A program made the translations under genes and the position numbers. The notes below the pieces were generated by a model. That model was not told the origin of the DNA. It made no database searches and saw only the letters and a list, made by a program, of their open reading frames with translations. Shown here in pieces: positions 31,653 through 42,677 of a DNA stretch of 64,000 bases. Numbering within the stretch: the stretch's first letter is position 1; each line of letters starts with the position of its first letter. Where the stretch lies: assembly GCA_008704415.1 (NCBI GenBank), contig VXIS01000004.1, positions 186,001 through 250,000 on the forward strand, read 5' to 3'. The stretch is from Sphaerosporella brunnea. Taxonomy: Eukaryota > Ascomycota > Pezizomycetes > Pezizales > Pyronemataceae.

Positions 31653-32375
31653 ATGCAACGCCTCCACCGGCTCCTCCAAACGCGTCTGCTCCGCATCCCG
31701 CTGCACCAACACCGCCCTCACACCACCACCACCGCCACCACTACCTCCTCACGCTGCATCTTCTCCCTCACGCCCAAACCCCCGGCGCAAAAGCCCCGCA
31801 TGCTGTCGCCCTCCACCGCACCGCTGGTATGGATCGACTGCGAAATGAGCGGACTGCAAGAAAGCGACGTGCTCCTGCAAGTCGCGTGCTACATCACGTC
31901 GGCCAACCTCGAGCTCCTCGACGACGCGGGTATAAACGTCACGATCTCGCGGCCCAAAAGCGTGTTGGACGGGATGGACGAGTGGTGTACGCGTACGCAC
32001 GGCTCCACCGGGTTGACGGCGGCGGTGTTGGCGTCCACCACAACCGTTGCCCAGGCGGAAGAAATGCTGCTGCGGTATATCCGCGCGTTCGTGCCCGAGA
32101 AGGGGATCGCGCTGTTGGCCGGGAATTCCGTACATGCCGATAAGGAGTTTTTGAAGAGGGAAATGCCCAGGCTCGTCGACTGGCTGCATTATCGCATACT
32201 CGATGTTAGTGCGCTTAAGGAGGCCGCGAGGAGGTGGTGTAGCGAGGACGTGCTGAGGGGTGTGCCCGAGAAGCGGGGGCTCCATGAGGCGGGCTTGGAT
32301 ATTAGGGAGAGTATTGACGAGGCGAGGTATTGGAGGGATGTGGTTTTTAGGCCGGCGAAGGGGAGGGCGGAGTGA
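31653..32375 (+). CDS. REX2: oligoribonuclease, DEDDh exonuclease
   Basis: Single exon, 240 residues. It degrades short RNA oligonucleotides from the 3' end, in mitochondria and perhaps nucleus. The first 45 or so residues are Arg/Thr-rich without acids, fitting a mitochondrial presequence; an inner Met at residue 50 could give a shorter form. The DEDDh residues are visible: WIDCEMSG (Asp62, Glu64), GNSVHADKEFL, YRILDVS and the final HEAGLDIRESIDE. Most homologues read WIDLEMTGLD, so DCEMSGLQ is slightly divergent, but all catalytic residues remain. Residues after RESIDE (ARYWRDVVF) match the family end. Confidence 0.9.
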   Translation: MQRLHRLLQTRLLRIPLHQHRPHTTTTATTTSSRCIFSLTPKPPAQKPRMLSPSTAPLVWIDCEMSGLQESDVLLQVACYITSANLELLDDAGINVTISRPKSVLDGMDEWCTRTHGSTGLTAAVLASTTTVAQAEEMLLRYIRAFVPEKGIALLAGNSVHADKEFLKREMPRLVDWLHYRILDVSALKEAARRWCSEDVLRGVPEKRGLHEAGLDIRESIDEARYWRDVVFRPAKGRAE

Positions 32376-33169
32376 GGCAGGCATCGCAGGTTGATTAGAG
32401 CTGGGTTGTTTTGAGCGTCGTGATAGAGGGAATGGAGATTGTTCCAATGGAGTTGGGGTGTTTGGGGAAGAGTTACCCCAACAGCAGTTCAGTCAAGGGG
32501 ATCGATCGATTCACACTTGCTGGGCAGCAACATCAACTGCAAAGAATGGCACACAAAGCATGAAGATAGCGGTTGCTTTGTTCAACACCATGCGCCTTCT
32601 ATGGAAAAAGTTTTTAGAGAAGGTAATCACATTTCCACATGTACACGCCTTCGAGGTAACTATGTGCTTCATTAATAGGGAGTTGCGACAGCAACAGCGT
32701 TGGAAGTTTAGGCTGGGCGGTGCTCGAGCGGTCTGTAAAAGTGCCGCCATTTTTTTTTTTCAGAACTCAGTGTGTCAACAAAGACTGCGAGTCAGGTTAA
32801 GACTTAGTAAGCATGTATCCACTCTTGTGCTGAAGTGGACCTTGGGATGGCAGGATACAGGAAGTCGCGAAATGGGTGAACAGGACGGGTTTGACATCTC
32901 CGCGATACATCCATCCATCCAGCCATCCATCGATGCATCAGCTTCAATAAAAAATCTCAGAGCCTCAGGAACATGATCTCTGTCCGTGGTTGGGTTCACT
33001 TTTCAATCACATGGCATCTCCGCCCTCGGCTTCCATCGGCATCACCATTCCTGTGCTCCGCTTCACCTTGCAGCCATGACTCCCGCATTCCCACTCCCGT
33101 CCTCCGACCACCTTCAGCGGCGTCGGCCCTACATATATCAACCTTAACCCTCCACAGCAACCACACAAA
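32376..33169. other. intergenic region
   Basis: This is the 3' flank of REX2 and the promoter of the acyl-CoA dehydrogenase. Open frames present have no recognisable content. Confidence 0.45.
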
Positions 33170-34545
33170 ATGAGCACCCTCCGCCACGCCCTCCGTTCCG
33201 TCCCTCGGCTACGGCCCACCACCGTGGCAGCAGCCCGGCTGACCCCCGCCATCTCCGCCCGCCGCAACTACACCGAATTCACGCCCTCGCCCATCTTCGC
33301 CCTGACAGAGACCGAGGAGCTGCTGAAAGAGTCCGTCGCACGATTCGCCAACGATGCAATCCTGCCCAAGGTCCGAGAAATGGACGAAGCGGAGCAGATG
33401 GACAAAGGCATTGTTTCACGGCTGTTTGAGCAGGGCTTGATGGGCGTTGAGATCCCCGAGAAGTACGGAGGCTCCGAGATGAACTTCGGAGCGTGTATTG
33501 TTGCCATTGAGGAGTTGGCACGCGTGGATCCTTCCGTATATTCCCCCGCCTGTCCAGTGATGATTAGTACTACGAGACGGGAAAGGAAGGAAGGGCTGAT
33601 GAAGTATGCTCGTAAAAGGTCTCTGTCCTCGTAGACGTCCACAACACCCTAGTCAACACTGTCTTCAAAACCTACGGCTCCGAAGCCCTCAAAAGCAAGT
33701 ACCTCCCCCGGCTAGCCACCGAATCCGTCGGTTCCTTCTGTCTCTCGGAGCCCGCCAGCGGCTCGGACGCCTTCGCCCTCAAGACGCGTGCCACCAAATC
33801 CCAGTCTGGCGGCAGCTACACGATCTCGGGACAAAAGATGTGGATCACCAACGCGGCTGAAGCCGACATCTTCATCGTATTCGCGAACTTAGCACCAGAG
33901 CGGGGGTACAAAGGCATCAGCGCGTTCGTGCTCGAAAAAGGCATGCCAGGCTTCTCGATCGCCAAGAAGGAAAAGAAGCTCGGCATCAGAGCCTCGTCGA
34001 CCTGCGTGCTGACCTTCGACGACGTGGAGGTGCCCGCCGAGAACCTAATCGGCAAAGAGGGTGAGGGTTACAAATACGCAATCTCGATCCTGAACGAAGG
34101 CCGCATCGGTATCGCGGCGCAGATGACAGGTCTCGCCCTCGGTGCCTTCGAAACTGCCGTCAAATATGTCTGGAACGAGCGCCGGCAATTCGGACAACTC
34201 GTGGGTGACTTCCAGGGTATGCAATTCCAGATCGCGCAGGCGCGCACCGAGATCGAGGCCGCGCGCGCGCTGCTCTACAACGCTGTCCGCACCAAGGAAA
34301 CCGGCGGCGTCCGTGCGGGTGAAGGCTTTGTCCGCGAGGCTGCCATGGCGAAGCTCTACGCCTCGCAGGTCGCGGGTAAGGTCTCCGGCCTGGCGATTGA
34401 ATGGCAGGGCGGCATGGGCTTCGTCCGTGAATGCTTGAGCGAGAAGTTCTGGCGGGACTCAAAGATCGGCGCCATCTACGAGGGCACCAGCAACATCCAG
34501 CTGCAGACTATTGCGAAGCTGCTGCAGCAGGAGTACAAAAAATAG
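33170..34545 (+). CDS. short/branched-chain acyl-CoA dehydrogenase
   Basis: Exons 33170-33535 and 33619-34545 (83-nt intron), 430 residues. A flavoprotein that makes 2-enoyl-CoA and passes electrons to ETF, in mitochondria. A Arg/Ala-rich presequence covers about residues 1-35. The FAD/substrate signature CLSEPASGSDAFALKT, the second signature region and the catalytic base in GAIYEGTSNIQLQTIAK are present. Placement of the Glu in the YEGTSNIQ loop is that of SCAD and ACADSB, so the likely substrates are short straight or branched chains from isoleucine or fatty acid breakdown. The splice joins RVDPS to VSVLVDVHNTLV as expected. Confidence 0.93.
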
Positions 34546-35495
34546 ATGCACAGGAGGTGGTCGGGGTTCGGCGTCGGTGTATTTTTTGAATACGATATCC
34601 AACGAAGAGCCACAGCATTTCTTCGTCTGTATCATAGTCCGTCACTCGTGTATGGCTACAGCCGACCAAACGTGACGCCTGTCTGTCACACCATTCTGCT
34701 TGAAACATGTACTAGTACAATGAATCGTATTATTCCATCCAAGTATCACAGTATCGATCATCCACCCATCCCAAAAAACTGATGCCTTCAGATATATGCA
34801 TAATAAGGATGACGATCAGTGGACCAGCCCAACACCGGCAATAAACAAAGTAGGTATGTATGTAAAGTTGGCGGGAGACGGGGCGCAACCTCAATGTGCA
34901 CTGCCACGCCGGAGTGATGCGCAGCAAGGGCTCGTCGTGCATGTTCCTGCATGGTGATGCGGCTGTCAAGGCGGGTTGTGCAAAACTGTGCGAAGGCTCA
35001 AGTGTCAATTGAGGGAAACACCCGAATCCGGACATTCAGCGTTCACTGGGTGGGGTGATTGCAGTTGCTGTCTCGTGGTGCGAGGCACTTCTAGATGCAG
35101 TTTAGTGCGTGCTGTTCCGAGGGAGCTCCAGCTGCTGCTGCTCTGCTCTGCTCACTCTCTCTCTTTCTCCGCAACTCAAAACCGCACCACCACCACCACT
35201 TACATCACCCTCCCGCTCCTCCGCAGAGAAAGTGAGAAAAACACCTACCCCCTTCAGCTTCACGGTCTTTTCTCCCTTTGCAACTCTGCTGGAGAATGTG
35301 AGCAGCTCCACCTCTTCTCTGCGTCTAGCCGACACAATAAGCTCAGCCCCACCCACGTGAAAAGAGCGCGTCATCACCCAATTCGCCGCCTGCGCCTGCC
35401 ACCCCCCCCCCCAAGTTGCACTTGCACTGCAACAACAACACAACAACCACGACGGGCACGCTGTGGTCGAACTCGATCGCCAGACTCTATACGCG
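34546..35495. other. intergenic region
   Basis: 3' flank of the dehydrogenase gene and long leader of the PA-TM-RING gene, which is pyrimidine-rich near 35150-35300. No gene recognised. Confidence 0.45.
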
Positions 35496-37075
35496 ATGCC
35501 GTTCCCACGACTCCAGACGCTGCTGCTGATGCTATCCATGCTCATGTTTCTACTTTTGCTCTGCTACTTCTCCTTCACCACATTCGCCCCCTCGCAACGC
35601 GGCCAAGCGACCTCGTCGTTCCTCTTTCCCGCATCCGCTGTAATTTCGCTCACCGACGACAACAGCACCTTCTTCATCTCTCGCCCCGCTGCCTTTGGCC
35701 CGTCGCTACCCAAAAATGGCATGGATGGGGAGCTTTTCGTGCTCGAGGAGGGTCAGCTTGCCTGTGACGACATCCCAGGTTGGGACTTGTCCGCGGCACT
35801 CGACTACGGCGTGCCTACCTTACCCCAAGGTGTCGAGGACGACGGTACGGATAATATACTGAATCCCACTGTTCCAAGCACTTTGGCAAAAACGTCGACC
35901 GGGGGTGGCCATGCCGATATTCAGTCGCTACAGCAAAGCGCTGCGATAGAAGGGAAGATTGTGCTAGTTCAGCGTGGCGGCTGTGGATTCCTAGAAAAAG
36001 TGCTATGGACGCAACGGAGGGGTGGTATCGCCCTTATTGTCGGGGATTATAAAAGACCCGGCATTGGAGGCGGGAGTAGCGGACTGGTCACGATGTATGC
36101 GAAGGGTAGGTCTACACACCCGACCGGATAGGCAAGCACATTAATTAACGGAAGGGCGAACAGGTGACACAAGTAATGTTTCCATTCCATCTCTGTTTAC
36201 GTCGCATACCACCGCGGCGCTCCTCACTACCCTTCTACCCAAGGAGCCGAATCCCTCCAGAGCCCATCAAAAGCCAGGGGCAAAACCGTCAGCATATATG
36301 ACGCTCCGCGAACCGCCCATACCTACTGGGCGTCTACATACCGCCAGGCCGGCCGAGCGTGCCACTCCTACGAGCACTGTCGGCCCTTCCCCCACTAGCT
36401 CTGGCAAACCCCACGAGGAAGCCCCGCCTGCAGAGCGCACTGGCCTCTGGATCACGCTCACGCCTACTACCATGACCTCCTCACCCTTCTTTGATACTTT
36501 GCTGGTCCTCGTTGTGTCTCCTCTAGTGACTCTAACCGTGGTGTACGCACTTCTCCTGATTCGCTCTCGCATCAGACGACGTCGCTGGCGGGCTCCGAAA
36601 AGTCTGGTAGAGAGGTTACCAGTGCGAACATACCAGAGCACCGTCACGCCACCCCCGGCACCGCCAGCACCGCCGGTCAGGAGGACAAGCAGTCCGTCAT
36701 CGGCACAGTTCCATAGGAGGTGGAGTGGATGCAACGAGTGCGTGGTGTGCTTGGAGGAGTATGTGGATGGTGTTTCTCGAGTCATGAAGTTGCCGTGTGG
36801 ACATGAGTTCCATGTTGGGTGCATGTGCGTATTCTGGTCTTGACTATATTTCGAAACAATGCTGATTTCTTGACAGAACTCCATGGCTCACCACCAGGCG
36901 GCGTACCTGCCCGATATGTAAAGGCGATGTGGTGCGCGCGGTTAGGGCAATCACAGACCCGAGCGGCGATGGCTACGATGGAAGCGAAGCGGATGAGAGA
37001 ACACCGCTCGTCGGGGTCGAGGAGGAAGACGAAGATTTGGAGCGTGGAGGCGGGAGCAGCGAGCGGAGAGGATAG
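35496..37075 (+). CDS. PA-TM-RING E3 ubiquitin ligase
   Basis: Exons 35496-36105, 36164-36824 and 36877-37075, introns of 58 and 52 nt, 489 residues. A signal anchor (LLLMLSMLMFLLLLCYFSF) leads into a luminal protease-associated domain with VQRGGCGFLEKV and ALIVGDY, ending in NVSIPSLF after the first splice. A membrane span follows at about 311-336 (LLVLVVSPLVTLTVVYALLL), then a cytosolic RING-H2 finger (CNECVVCLEE...CGHEFHVGCITPW...CPIC). This is the layout of endomembrane ligases such as RNF13, which ubiquitinate cargo at the endosome or vacuole. The stretch between PA domain and span is long and Pro/Thr-rich. The second intron splits the RING. Confidence 0.9.
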
Positions 37076-38517
37076 GACCTGCCACATGTTCAGAGAGGGA
37101 GTGGAGTGCTTGTTTAGTTTGGGATTGGCTGTTACGGTTGCTTTTTTGTTTTTTTTACTCTGCGTGAATCATCCTTTGCTTAGCTTTTGGGGGATTTGTT
37201 GATTTTTTTCTTCTCTCGCTCGTGTCTTTTTGTTTTTGTCTAGTGCGTTTTGGGGTTTATGGGCGATTGGTTTGCTTGCTTGGTTTCTTTCGTTTCCTAT
37301 TGTTGCTTCCCCGTTTTCTTTTTTCTTTTTTCTTTTTTTCTTTTGGTGGGCTCCTGCTGGGACGTAGTCGCCCTTACGGCTACTACTAGATATGGATGCG
37401 GCGATGGGTGCGGGTGCTGAGGAGGAGGAGTGTAAATAAGATTGTTGTAGCTGGAGGACGTGATGGTGTGAGCAGAAGGAGAGCAAATGGAATTGAATGG
37501 AAATGTGATATTGTCGATTTGCTTTGGAGGGATGAATGAAGATTACGATTTACTTTTATGGGTGGGGGATGAGTTTGGCTGGATAAAGTAGGTAGGGAAC
37601 CGGGTGATATTTTGTGAAGGTACATGCATACATTGCTTGTTGTTGCTCGTCCTTCAAGTAGTGGGGGTACTAAGTAGGGCATTTTGCATCTGGAGAATAT
37701 AACCGTTTGCTTTTTTTTTTTTTTTTTTTTTTTTGCTCGCGGATCTGGAGTTTCTTTTTCTGGAGGGAGGAGCACAAGGCATCAACTCGGTCGAGGGCCG
37801 GTGACCGTCCGCGCCACAAAAATTAAATTCCACGATTTTCAGCAGCCCCCGTAGCCCGTAGTTAAAATAGCAGTAAGTAAGTAAGTAGTAGTAGTTTTTG
37901 GGGTCAACAAGCGCGGGCGGGCGGGCGGGCAGGCAGGTTCCAGGTTCATAAATACAAGTCGACAAGTCGTCCCGCCGCTCGGGCCATCAACAAAAAAAAG
38001 CGTCCCCTCACCTCACCTCACCTCACAAAAAAAAAAAAAAAACCAAAAGGAAAGGGGAAAAAAAGGGAAAAAAGATTGGTGTAAAGGCAAAAAGTTAAGA
38101 GAAAAAAAAAAAAAAGAAGTGTAAGTAGCAGTAGTGGTAGCAGCCGCCCACTCGAGGCCGATCCAATCCAATCCGATCCCATCCGGAACAGAACAAATGA
38201 TCACAAAAAAAGAAAAAAAATAGTCAATGGGATAATATAATGTACCCGCAAGGAGAATGCGAAAAAAAAAAAAAAAAAAAAAAAAAGCCGAGATGTCATA
38301 AAGTAGGATACCTCTCCAAAGCCAAAGAAAAAGAAAAAGAAAAAAGTAAGCAGCTAACAAAAGAAAAGACCCTTTTTTATCGCACAACAACGGATCACGC
38401 CCAAACTCCCCGACCAATTGTAGTAGTAGTATAGTAGTGTACTTTGTAGAAGAACCTTCGCCGCCCAAACCAAAACACAGCAACAAATGAAACCATGAGG
38501 AGAAGGGGAATGAGGAA
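37076..38517. other. convergent 3' regions with homopolymers
   Basis: The 3' flanks of two convergent genes contain many T and A runs (37713-37733, 38027-38042, 38262-38286) and a GGGC run near 37912-37930. No coding frame is supported. Confidence 0.5.
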
Positions 38518-40669
38518 CTAACGTTCACCCCTCTGCCAATTGTTTATGACGGCCATCAATCCCACTCCGATCACGACTACGCCGAGTAGACTGGCGTACG
38601 GCGCCGCGCTCTGCTTCCGCAGCAGCAGCGTCTGCTCTTTACTCAGCGTTGTCGTCTGTACCGCATGGATCCCCGAGTTCGTGCGGACGATCTCTGGCGG
38701 CGCACTGATCCTGCACCCATCGTCCGGACTGGAGGCTTGCACGCCGCAGTCTTTCGTTTCTGCGATGGCCTCCACTTCCGGGGTGGTGGTCTGCGAGCCC
38801 GCTTCGACTGATCGCGTTTTACGTGAAATCTCGTCGGCACGGATTTGACGGACCGTGTCCATCAGAGTTTTGTGGTTTGAGTCGCGCTGCTGCTCTGCTT
38901 CCACGGCGCGGCGCTCGGCGGCTTCCGCCCGGAGCTTATACGTCGCCATCTCGCTCTTGACGGATGCGAGTTCTTGCAGGATGGCTTCCATTCTCTGCTG
39001 CAGTTCCGCAGCAGCCTGGGCGGCTGACTCGGCGGCGGCGGCAGCGGGGTCGGGTGTACCTGGAGTGGATGTCAGCATAAAGCCTGAGTTTGCCCGGCTG
39101 GAGAAAGTACTTGATTTTAGAAGCGAGGCGTTTTCTAGCTGTGCAGCTCGCACTTCTGCTTCTTCTCGAGCGAGCTTCTCCTTCTTCAGTGCGTTTTCGA
39201 GGTCCTGAATCCGCGCCGAGTTGGTTTCCATTTCTTTCCGTGCGCGTGCCAGTTCGCCGACTAATGAGAGCATCTTCTCTGGAGATGCGATGCTGGCTGA
39301 TGACCTGTCAGATTTGCTGGAGCCCGAACTCGTAGAATGCCCATCCGATGACTCGTCCGATGACCCATCCCGTGAATGCCTATGCGTGTATTCGTTTGCG
39401 TGGTCGGGTGCTGGTGAGGGTACCGCCTTCGCTCCAGGAACGCCGTTCGTTTGGGGCGCCTCTGTCGCAGCGAGCTTTTCCTCAGCCTTCTCTTTGGCGG
39501 CAGCTAGCACGAGGTCGAAAACTTCGGCCGTGCGCATGATGTCCTGCGACTGTTGCTTCGCCGCGTAGAGTTCTTGCTGCAAGATATCAGTGGCGATCGT
39601 GACTGTGAAAACCTGGGCGACATACGTTGAGCTTCTTAACCACCATCTCCATCGACACCGGCGCCATCATGATCTGTTGCTGCCGGTGTGCGGGACCTGC
39701 AGGACCGTTGCCGTTCTGCATCGTGCCTCCTCTGGAACTCTGCGAGCCCGTGCGCATCCGCAAGTTCGGATTCGAACCGTGCGCGGGCATCATAGATCCG
39801 TTCACCATAGGGTCAATGTCGCCGAAATTCATGTCGAAATTTCCCACGTGTACCCCAGCATGCTCGACCCGTGCCGCCACCTTGTGATGCACTATCGTCT
39901 TGTTGTCCTCTCCAACGATGTCGATGCCTAGTTCCAACACATCCTCCGAGTGCAGCTCATGCGCCTCGCTCTCCTGGTTCTCCGGAGATAGTCTCTGCCC
40001 GTTGACGAAGGTGCCGTTCGAAGATTTGACGTCGCGGATCCACACTTTGTTGGTCACCTTGTCCGCCCAGACTTCAGCGTGCTGACGCGACAACACCTTG
40101 GAGTCAAAATAGCCATTGATGGGCGTCGGTGTCGTTTTCGCATTTGTTTGTCGCCCGATCCGCAGGATTTCTGGATAGTATGGCAGTGGGATTTGCTTGC
40201 GGTCAAAAGTGCCGTTCAGGGATATCAGCATCAAGTACACCGTCTGTGGGTGCCCATTCTGTTGCATCTGACCATTACCCATGAGATGCTGCGAAGGTAA
40301 TATCGGGCCGGGTTGATGAATGCCGTTTGGGCCGGGTGACTGCGACGATATGGACCCGTTCGTCCTCACGTGGTTGGCGTCTGATTTCGGCCATCCGACC
40401 ATTCCATTTCCGTTCACAAGCACTCCTCCCACAGTCGCTGCACGGGACGTGCCCTTCTTCTTTCCGCCTAGAGAACTGACCCAGTTGCCATTTCCTATGT
40501 TGCCTCCGTGAGTGTCCAGCGAACCGGTTGAGGCGCTTTGCGGCATGGGGTAGCGGTGCGGCTTGCCCCCGCGCGGTATGAAGAGCTCGGAAGTCATAGA
40601 ATCCAGGTTCTGGCCGTTCCAGGAGCGTGGAACAGAGTGTACATTTGGGGGAGGCGCAACAGCAGTCAT
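38518..40669 (-). CDS. FHA-domain, coiled-coil, tail-anchored protein (SLMAP/Far9-like)
   Basis: Exons 40669-39626 and 39576-38518, 49-nt intron, 700 residues. An Asn/Gly-rich start is followed by an FHA domain at about 155-290 (YPEILRIGRQ, SRQHAEVWAD, DVKSSNGTFVNGQRLS), which binds phosphothreonine. Then comes QELYAAKQQSQDIMRTAEVF, a Ser-rich linker, a long coiled coil and a C-terminal membrane anchor (YASLLGVVVIGVGLMAVI). This order is that of SLMAP, yeast Far9/Far10 and Sordaria PRO45, subunits of the STRIPAK phosphatase-kinase complex that controls cell fusion and development from ER and nuclear envelope. Identification rests on architecture and on the conserved linker after FHA. Confidence 0.88.
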
Positions 40670-42677
40670 CGATGAGCCAAAGGGACGCGCAGCAAGCGGA
40701 CAGCACCGTCTTCTCGCCGAACGCGCTGGAAGCGGGAGGGATAGTTTTCTTCCGTCACAAACCGCCGCCGTAAGCCGTTACACTAAGATATAACCTTCGG
40801 CGTCAGCGACAGCGTCCAAGACTGAGGTATTCGCTACGTGGGTCTGTTTATTTGTTCCGCGATGAAAAAATAGCACGTGACTCTTAGGGGCGCACCAATC
40901 TAGCTTGGCTGGAGGTGGATTCCACGCACAGAAGCGACAAGTGGTGTCGATCGGAGGAGCCGGAAACGGGCGATCGATTAAGCGGCGAACAGCGCAACGC
41001 AGGCGGCGACTTTATCGGGGTAGCAGAGTGGGAAGTGAACAGTGGGAATCGCGCACGCGTGTTTTGGGGGGGGGGGGGGGGTGTGTCAAAAAGGGTTGAA
41101 GTTCGTTGCGGCAGATGCGGTTATCGCCGAAAAGAGCTCGGATGGAACCGAGTGTGGTGGTGAGAGGTTGCGTGGTGGTGCGCGATGCAGCGGACGAAGA
41201 AGGGGGGGGGGGGGGGATAGAAGGGTCGACGGTACGAAAAGTACAATGCAGGATCGAAATGTATGTTGGAGGCAGAGGATATGCTGGAGTCGGAGCGAAA
41301 GCTTGCTGCTGTTCGATTCGATTCGCAGGGTCGAAGAAGGGGGTGGTTTCGCGTTTTTGTTGCGATTGAATAAAATTACACGTACAGCTCTGCTCCGCTG
41401 TGATCGCGTACGTTTTTTATGGGGAGTAGTAGCTCTTGCAGTGTAAATTATAAATTTGGAATGTGTTGATCTGGCGGGCTTCGTTCGAGTCTTTGGCGGG
41501 TGGTCGGTGCGGTGTTGGAAAGTTGGAACTCTTTGGGCGCTGGGGGGGGGGGGGCGGGGGAGGAATCTTGGCGGGTGGGTTTCGAAGTTCTGGGGGCAGC
41601 AGCAGCGACAGAAATCTCAACAACAAATCCTTCTGACTGCCGAGCCGCCCGCCCATCGCCGCTGCCGCTGCCGTGCGTCTTTGCGTCTTTGCGTCACTCT
41701 ACTCGCCTCTACTCTACCCAACACCGCACAGAGTAGAAAACACTAACGACAATAATGCTTCATGTGGCCATCCAACCCATGCTTTTCTTCTCCGCGCCGC
41801 TCTTCCCTTCCTTCGCCACCGCAGATAGAGAGATACAGTGCAGTGCACGCATCCTTGCCCGCATGAAATGAAGCAGCAATCACGATGCTGCACATGGAAA
41901 CTGCGGCTCGACAGCCAATCGAGATGGCGAAGAACCGGAGGGAACATGCAGCGGAAGGATATGAAAGGGACGCCGCAGCGGCGAGATGTGGCTGCTCTCC
42001 AGCCTGCTGCGGTTGAGGCTGACTGTGCTGCTCCTTTCCCTTTCAAGCCACACTGCGCGGGAAACAAGCAGCCCCCTTTGAAACGTTTCGCGCCGACGTG
42101 GAAATCTGTCATGTCGTGTCTCTGTCAAATTGTCAATCGATCCGTGTCCGTCCCCGCATCCCCCCGCAAGCAGCAGAAACCCCTTCAAATTTTTCCGAGC
42201 GAGAAGGGCAGTGACTCCTCGACAGCTGCTCGTGCATGCGCAAAGCGCCACTTGGTGTGTATCTCCGCTTAGCGACCGAAGAATGACGTTTGCTTGAAAT
42301 GCACACGAATCCCAACATCGCTTGCTGTGGCTCAACAGACATGCAGCGATGCAGCGAGAAAAAACACTGAGGAATGAAACGCTTCACCTCGAACTCAGAG
42401 TTTCACTCAGTCGTTTCCCTCCCTCGGCTGGAATCTCACTCTGGTCTTGACAGAACAATCCCCAACCACCCACATCCCCCAACCCTTGACCACATGCGTG
42501 AGCTATCGTCCGCGCAGCAGTGCGGCTCTGTGCTGGTGCTGCTGCTGCTGCTGTCGTGCTCGTAAACACCTCACCGGCTCCCAGCAACTACCTCCCCACC
42601 TCCCCCCCCCCCCCCAACAAAAGACTAAAAGCCATGCTAGAGCTCCATCAGCTCACTTCAACCCCTACTATCCTGCC
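40670..42677. other. long divergent intergenic region
   Basis: Promoters and leaders of the FHA gene (minus) and NVJ2 (plus). G-runs lie at 41065-41081, 41201-41217 and 41543-41555, and a C-run at 42604-42615. No gene is supported despite open frames at 41838-42272. Confidence 0.45.

Noticed and set aside
41838..42272. 144-residue open frame upstream of NVJ2
   Set aside because: Composition is not protein-like and frames are equally open on the other strand; it is probably leader or promoter sequence.
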